DNA of 64,000 nucleotides, taken from the NCBI RefSeq assembly GCF_000744095.1, contig NZ_JQLI01000001.1, forward strand, positions 4,526,001 through 4,590,000, read 5' to 3'. The notes under the pieces are model-generated. The model searched no databases. It was not told the origin of the DNA and worked only from the letters and a program-made list of their open reading frames with translations. Shown here in pieces: positions 60,621-64,000 of this stretch; position 1 is the first letter of the stretch, and every line of letters begins with the position of its first letter. This DNA comes from Cupriavidus necator A5-1 (GTDB lineage: Bacteria > Pseudomonadota > Gammaproteobacteria > Burkholderiales > Burkholderiaceae). Made by a program: the position numbers and the translations under genes.

Positions 60621-62237
60621 CTATGACGCTGCACAGATGAAACTTGCGGCCGCCTTGGGATCCCCGCCGATGTACTTCGGGTACTGCGGATACCTGCACA
60701 GCGGGCGTTGCGCAGGTGTGCCGCCATCTGCCGGGGTTCGCTGCTCCGCAACGATGACGGAGCTCGACGGCTTGATGCCCTTCTCCAGCCACTCGAACAT
60801 CGGACCGACCAGATCGACCTTATCTGCGCCGGTGCCGCCATTGCAGTGGTCCACACCTGGCGCGGTGTAGTACTCAACGAACTGATCTGCGGACGACTGG
60901 CCCCCATTCTGCTGCACCACGCGCTGATAGTAGTCGGTGGCGTTGTTGGCCGTGATCAACCAGTCTGTCTGCCCGGTCCATAGAATCAGTTTGCCATTGC
61001 GGGCCCTGAATCGACTTAGATCGGGATCGACGGCGTCAATCATCGAACTGAGTTGCTCCAGGCGAGGGACGTATTGCTCGGGGTCTAGGGAAAGGGGGTC
61101 GACCGATCCGTCTTGCGCAACCATGTATCGCATGAAGTCACGCCCCAGCTCGCCTCCGCCTGCCCAGTTTGTGGGGCTCTCCCCCCCTGGGAGAAACGCG
61201 GGCCATGCGAACCGGCCGTTGGCGATGCTGGTGGGTGCATAAAATAGCTTGGCCGATTCCAATTGCGATGGTGTCAGGCACGAGTCGGTTTCCGCGCCTG
61301 TGCAGGCCATCTCTGCTGGGTCGAAGCCACATGCTTCCGGTCTTCCGACGATTTTGTCGGCTAAACCATCGAGGCTGTCACATTTTGCGTAGACCGCTGC
61401 GCCGATGGCCTTTATCTTCGCTTCGCTGAGTGCAGCTCCCGGCTTCGCGAGCTGCTTTTGGATTTTCTGGTACCAGAGGAACTGTGACGTATACGCATTG
61501 GCGGGCGCTCGAGAGATGATGCCGTCAAAGAGGTCGGGATTCCGTTGAGCCTGCATCAGTGCCTGACGCCCTCCACCTGAGCACCCCTCGTAGATCATCT
61601 TCGTGGAACGGAACGCATCGCCATAGCGCTCGCGAAGAATAGCCTTAGCCGGCCCCAATACCCGGGCCACGGATGCGTAGGCATAGTCGGTGAGCATGTC
61701 TTGATCCAATGCGAACGACGCCCCGGGTGATGTCAGCATGTCATGACCGTGATTGGTGGCAATCGTGGCATAGCCCCGCTTCGGAAGATCCGGGCTTCCC
61801 ACCGGGCTGACAGCCGGATCGCTGATGTAGCCCACGTCAAGAAAACCATCGAAGCCGCCGCCGCCCCGGAAGACGGTGCGCTGATTCCACTCCGTCGGCA
61901 TGCGCACGTCGAAGTCAAGGTTCTTGGGCATTTCGCCGCGTACGATGCAGTGTTCCGGAACATCGCTAGTCGCAGCCACCAACTTGGCCCTGGTTACGGT
62001 AGCACCATCGAAACTTCGGCCCAGAAAGGCCTCGCACAGGCTTTGCGCGGTAGCAGCTTGTGGGGACGTGACGACGGCTTCTCCGTCGCCGCTACCGGCA
62101 CAACCAGCCAGACCGGCAGTGGCCAACAGTGCAATGCCGGATTTCAATAACGAGACTGCGGACCTGGCGGGTGGTTCGGCGGTTCGCGACGCCGTTGGAG
62201 TGGTTCCTTCTTGCGATGTGGTTTGAAGCGTTTGCAT
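60621..62237 (-). CDS. Tannase/feruloyl-esterase-family lipoprotein hydrolase
   Basis: A 538-residue protein of the tannase/feruloyl esterase family. The N-terminus ends in a lipobox (LLATAGLAGCAGSG), so it is probably anchored in the outer membrane or periplasm. The nucleophile is in YEGCSGGGRQALMQAQ, and the catalytic His in APGVDHCNGGTGADK; the Cys before Ser and after His form the family's usual CS-D-HC arrangement. It would release phenolic or other acids from esters, which could feed the CoA-ligase pathway next to it. A gaggagac site precedes the ATG. Not in the same transcript as the TetR gene by spacing. Confidence 0.9.
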   Translation of the reverse strand: MQTLQTTSQEGTTPTASRTAEPPARSAVSLLKSGIALLATAGLAGCAGSGDGEAVVTSPQAATAQSLCEAFLGRSFDGATVTRAKLVAATSDVPEHCIVRGEMPKNLDFDVRMPTEWNQRTVFRGGGGFDGFLDVGYISDPAVSPVGSPDLPKRGYATIATNHGHDMLTSPGASFALDQDMLTDYAYASVARVLGPAKAILRERYGDAFRSTKMIYEGCSGGGRQALMQAQRNPDLFDGIISRAPANAYTSQFLWYQKIQKQLAKPGAALSEAKIKAIGAAVYAKCDSLDGLADKIVGRPEACGFDPAEMACTGAETDSCLTPSQLESAKLFYAPTSIANGRFAWPAFLPGGESPTNWAGGGELGRDFMRYMVAQDGSVDPLSLDPEQYVPRLEQLSSMIDAVDPDLSRFRARNGKLILWTGQTDWLITANNATDYYQRVVQQNGGQSSADQFVEYYTAPGVDHCNGGTGADKVDLVGPMFEWLEKGIKPSSSVIVAEQRTPADGGTPAQRPLCRYPQYPKYIGGDPKAAASFICAAS

Positions 62238-62837
62238 TCGTCTGTCTCCTCTCTAGGTGCCAGTTTGCGGGCACGAAGGGAGGGTATGAAAGCGAAGCGC
62301 CGTTGAATGTCGGCTGCGCGACAATTGCCAAGTTCGTGTGGCATGGTGCACTGGAAGGAGTCCGGCGGAACGCTAAGCTGCACCGCGGCTCCATGTTTCC
62401 TTGCATGAAAGAAGGGCGAGCAGGTTTACTGCTCGCCCCTGATATCGCCGACGCGGAACCGGCAAGGGAAACACGGCACGAATCAAGCTGCCCCTGGTAC
62501 GCCACCGCGACGACGGCTTCGGTGCCGATCTTCGACGGTGGAGGGCAGGGGAGAGACTCCGGCACCGACAATCTATAGGTCGTGTGCCGAGTTGATTTTT
62601 GGGGGAATAGCGACTGAGCAGTCGCAGCACAACCATTGACATGCGCCGCTCTCATAGCTGTCTGTGGCGGCATTTTGCACCATACCCGGCCATTGACTCC
62701 AGGCGGGCAACTGACTGAACTGGCAGCCGACAACCGCCAATTGGGCTCAGCCGACGCACGTCGCTATTGGCAACAAGAGATGGGGTTCTCAGGCTGGACG
62801 GCACACTTCCGACAACTACCGCCGCGCGATAAGCATC
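62238..62837. other. Intergenic region between tannase-like and H-NS-like genes
   Basis: About 600 bases without a convincing gene. It contains the hairpin at 62414-62438 and an imperfect inverted repeat near 62561-62588 (GGCACCGAC / GTCGTGTGCC). The left end should carry the promoter of the tannase-like gene on the minus strand. Confidence 0.35.
62414..62438 (-). terminator. Hairpin, probable terminator of the minus-strand H-NS-like gene
   Basis: Perfect 10-base arms GGGCGAGCAG / CTGCTCGCCC with a 5-base loop. On the minus strand it is followed by ttctttc, a weak T run. It lies 400 bases beyond the H-NS-like stop and upstream of the tannase-like gene, so it also insulates that gene. Confidence 0.5.
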
Positions 62838-63125
62838 CTATGGCTTTACACGAAAATGTTCGATCGACTGGCCCGCGTTCACGGCGCGCTGCAGCCAGTC
62901 CGGCGGATCACCGTTACCGTCCCACGCGTGGCCATAAGCGTCCCGGAAGCAAATCGGACGGGCGGCAGCATTGGCGAGGGACGTTCCTTCAGAAAAGCAG
63001 CCTGCGTTCTGCAGGTCGGCCAGATGCAGCCCATATCTGGCCATTTGCGTCTTGATCCATAGGATCGTCTCGGCGCGCTCGCGCAATAGTTGGGTGTCGG
63101 AATCCTGGAGAAGAGCAGGGGGCAT
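62838..63125 (-). CDS. Divergent H-NS-family protein in the accessory region
   Basis: A 95-residue H-NS-like protein. The C-terminal domain CFRDAYGHAWDGNGDPPDWL aligns with YRDSAGNTWTGRGKRPGWL of the H-NS protein at 7926. The DNA-contact core GRGKRP is replaced by GNGDPP: both basic residues are gone. The N-terminal half (LLRERAETILWIKTQMARYG) keeps an oligomerisation-like helix. It could act as a dominant-negative partner or anti-silencer. Start at 63125 is the in-frame ATG nearest the helix; there is no clear ribosome site. Confidence 0.65.
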   Translation of the reverse strand: MPPALLQDSDTQLLRERAETILWIKTQMARYGLHLADLQNAGCFSEGTSLANAAARPICFRDAYGHAWDGNGDPPDWLQRAVNAGQSIEHFRVKP

Positions 63126-63455
63126 GGAGGCGGAAGATCTGGATCGAAGCAGCAAGGAATAGGACGTGCCTCGGTGCGGCGACCTGCCGGACCGGGGCAG
63201 GACATCGACGCAAGACGCCAGACGCCAGAGCGATTCTAGGGTGTACCACGCCCCAGGTCTATACCTAACCCTCGGGAGTACCCGCGCATTCCCGCCAGGC
63301 ATTGCGATAAGTATTCTTGAACTAAACCGCTGACGCGGTAATGATGGTCGGCCGGTGCCGGCAGCTCCGATATCGCGTTGGTGATCGGTTTCCCCTCGAG
63401 TGGGAGGATGGAAGGGCAGTTTCTGCTGCTTTCGTCACTTCGAGAGGAGACCATC
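63126..63455. other. Intergenic region before the integrase remnant
   Basis: About 330 bases that should hold the promoters of the divergent H-NS-like gene and the integrase. No gene and no strong hairpin or repeat was found. Confidence 0.35.
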
Positions 63456-64000
63456 ATGACGACACTACGTCGGCGCATGACCGAGGACATGCGCGTACGC
63501 AACCTCGCAGCCAATACCCAGCGCGCCTACCTCCAGTATGTTCATGCGTTTGCCCAGCATTTCGGGCGTTCGCCTGAGTTCCTAGGCCCGAAGGAGGTGC
63601 ACGCCTGGCAGTTGCATTTGGTGGAAGCTCAGCGGTCCCGCAGCACGCTCGTGGTGGCGACCGCCGCACTGCGCTTTCTCTACCATGTCACGCTCAAGCG
63701 CGACTGGGCTGTCGAGGAGATTGCCACATCGAAGAAGCCTCGCATGCTGCCGGTTATTCTCAGTCCGGGTGAGGTGATGCGGTTTCTCGAGTCCATCCGC
63801 AGCGTCAAGCACCGCGCCATTCTGATGACGGCATACGCAGCGGGCCTCCGGATCTCGGAAGTGATCAGTCTGCGCGTCAGAGACATCGACAGTCAGTGCT
63901 CCGCGTCGCGCAAGGCAAGGGACAGGTCGACCGCTACGTCATGCTTTCTCCGCGCCTGCTAGAGATCTTGCGCACTTACTGGCGAGTTGGTCGTCCGCAA
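63456..64000 (+). pseudogene. IS91-associated tyrosine integrase, frameshifted and cut by window edge
   Basis: It starts MTTLRRRMTEDMRVRNLAAN with a gagaggagacc site. The N-terminal core-binding part (TQRAYLQYVHAFAQHFGRSP) and the start of the catalytic domain with the first Arg (AYAAGLRISEVISLRVRDID) are normal. After DIDSQ at about 63893 the frame is lost and stops at 63962. In another phase the protein resumes with VLRVAQGKGQVDRYVMLSPR and LLEILRTYWRVGRPQ to the edge. Relatives have two or so extra residues (SQRM) at this point, so a few bases were probably deleted. Confidence 0.8.

Overview
The window reads as one continuous piece of a GC-rich betaproteobacterial chromosome, most likely a Cupriavidus or close Ralstonia relative (probably the second replicon). 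I infer this from the gene set and its order: an flhDC-controlled flagellar system, motAB-cheAWRDBYZ, flhBAFG-fliA-flhE, flgNMA divergent from flgB-J, then flgKL, with Bug-type solute receptors and H-NS proteins of the Bv3F type nearby. No tRNA, rRNA or CRISPR array was seen.

Layout. (1) 1-8.2 kb is mixed: a cut LysR start, a lipoprotein hydrolase, a Bug/TctC receptor, a small hypothetical gene, a PadR regulator convergent to a nitronate monooxygenase and an NTF2-like protein, a tyrosine-recombinase-like protein with altered catalytic residues, galE and an H-NS gene. (2) 8.8-18.4 kb is a sensory block: three chemoreceptors (one Aer-like), a degenerate-GGDEF/EAL protein, a CheY-like regulator, a CheW and an unrecognised protein. 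(3) 18.9-28.3 kb holds the master regulator flhDC, behind a long structured leader, then the stator and chemotaxis operon. (4) 28.6-36.2 kb encodes the export gate and the polar number/placement factors FlhF and FlhG, sigma-28 FliA and FlhE. (5) 36.5-49.2 kb encodes FlgN, FlgM and FlgA on the minus strand and the rod, hook, rings and hook-filament junction on the plus strand. The fli genes (flagellin, MS ring, C ring, rest of the export gate) are not here and must lie elsewhere.

(6) From about 49.3 kb to the end the character changes. There are visibly more A/T-rich stretches, a decayed IS630-type transposase, and then a compact catabolic island: two AMP-forming acyl-CoA ligases, two paralogous nitroreductase-family flavoproteins, an AAHS-like transporter, a short-chain dehydrogenase, a thiolase, a Crp/Fnr-type regulator, a TetR regulator with two matching palindromic sites, and a lipoprotein tannase/feruloyl-esterase-like hydrolase. 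It ends with a divergent H-NS paralogue and a frameshifted IS91-associated integrase cut by the window edge. My reading is an acquired pathway that imports an aromatic or alicyclic acid, activates it to a CoA thioester and degrades it by beta-oxidation-like steps. The substrate is not deducible from sequence alone.

How it works together: FlhDC should switch on the flg/flh/mot-che operons. FliA acts on late promoters, of which good matches lie before flgM and flgK and a weaker one before the first chemoreceptor. FlgM holds FliA until the hook is complete. Four copies of a CCCCTCTCCC-type palindrome sit in three intergenic regions and probably end transcription there.
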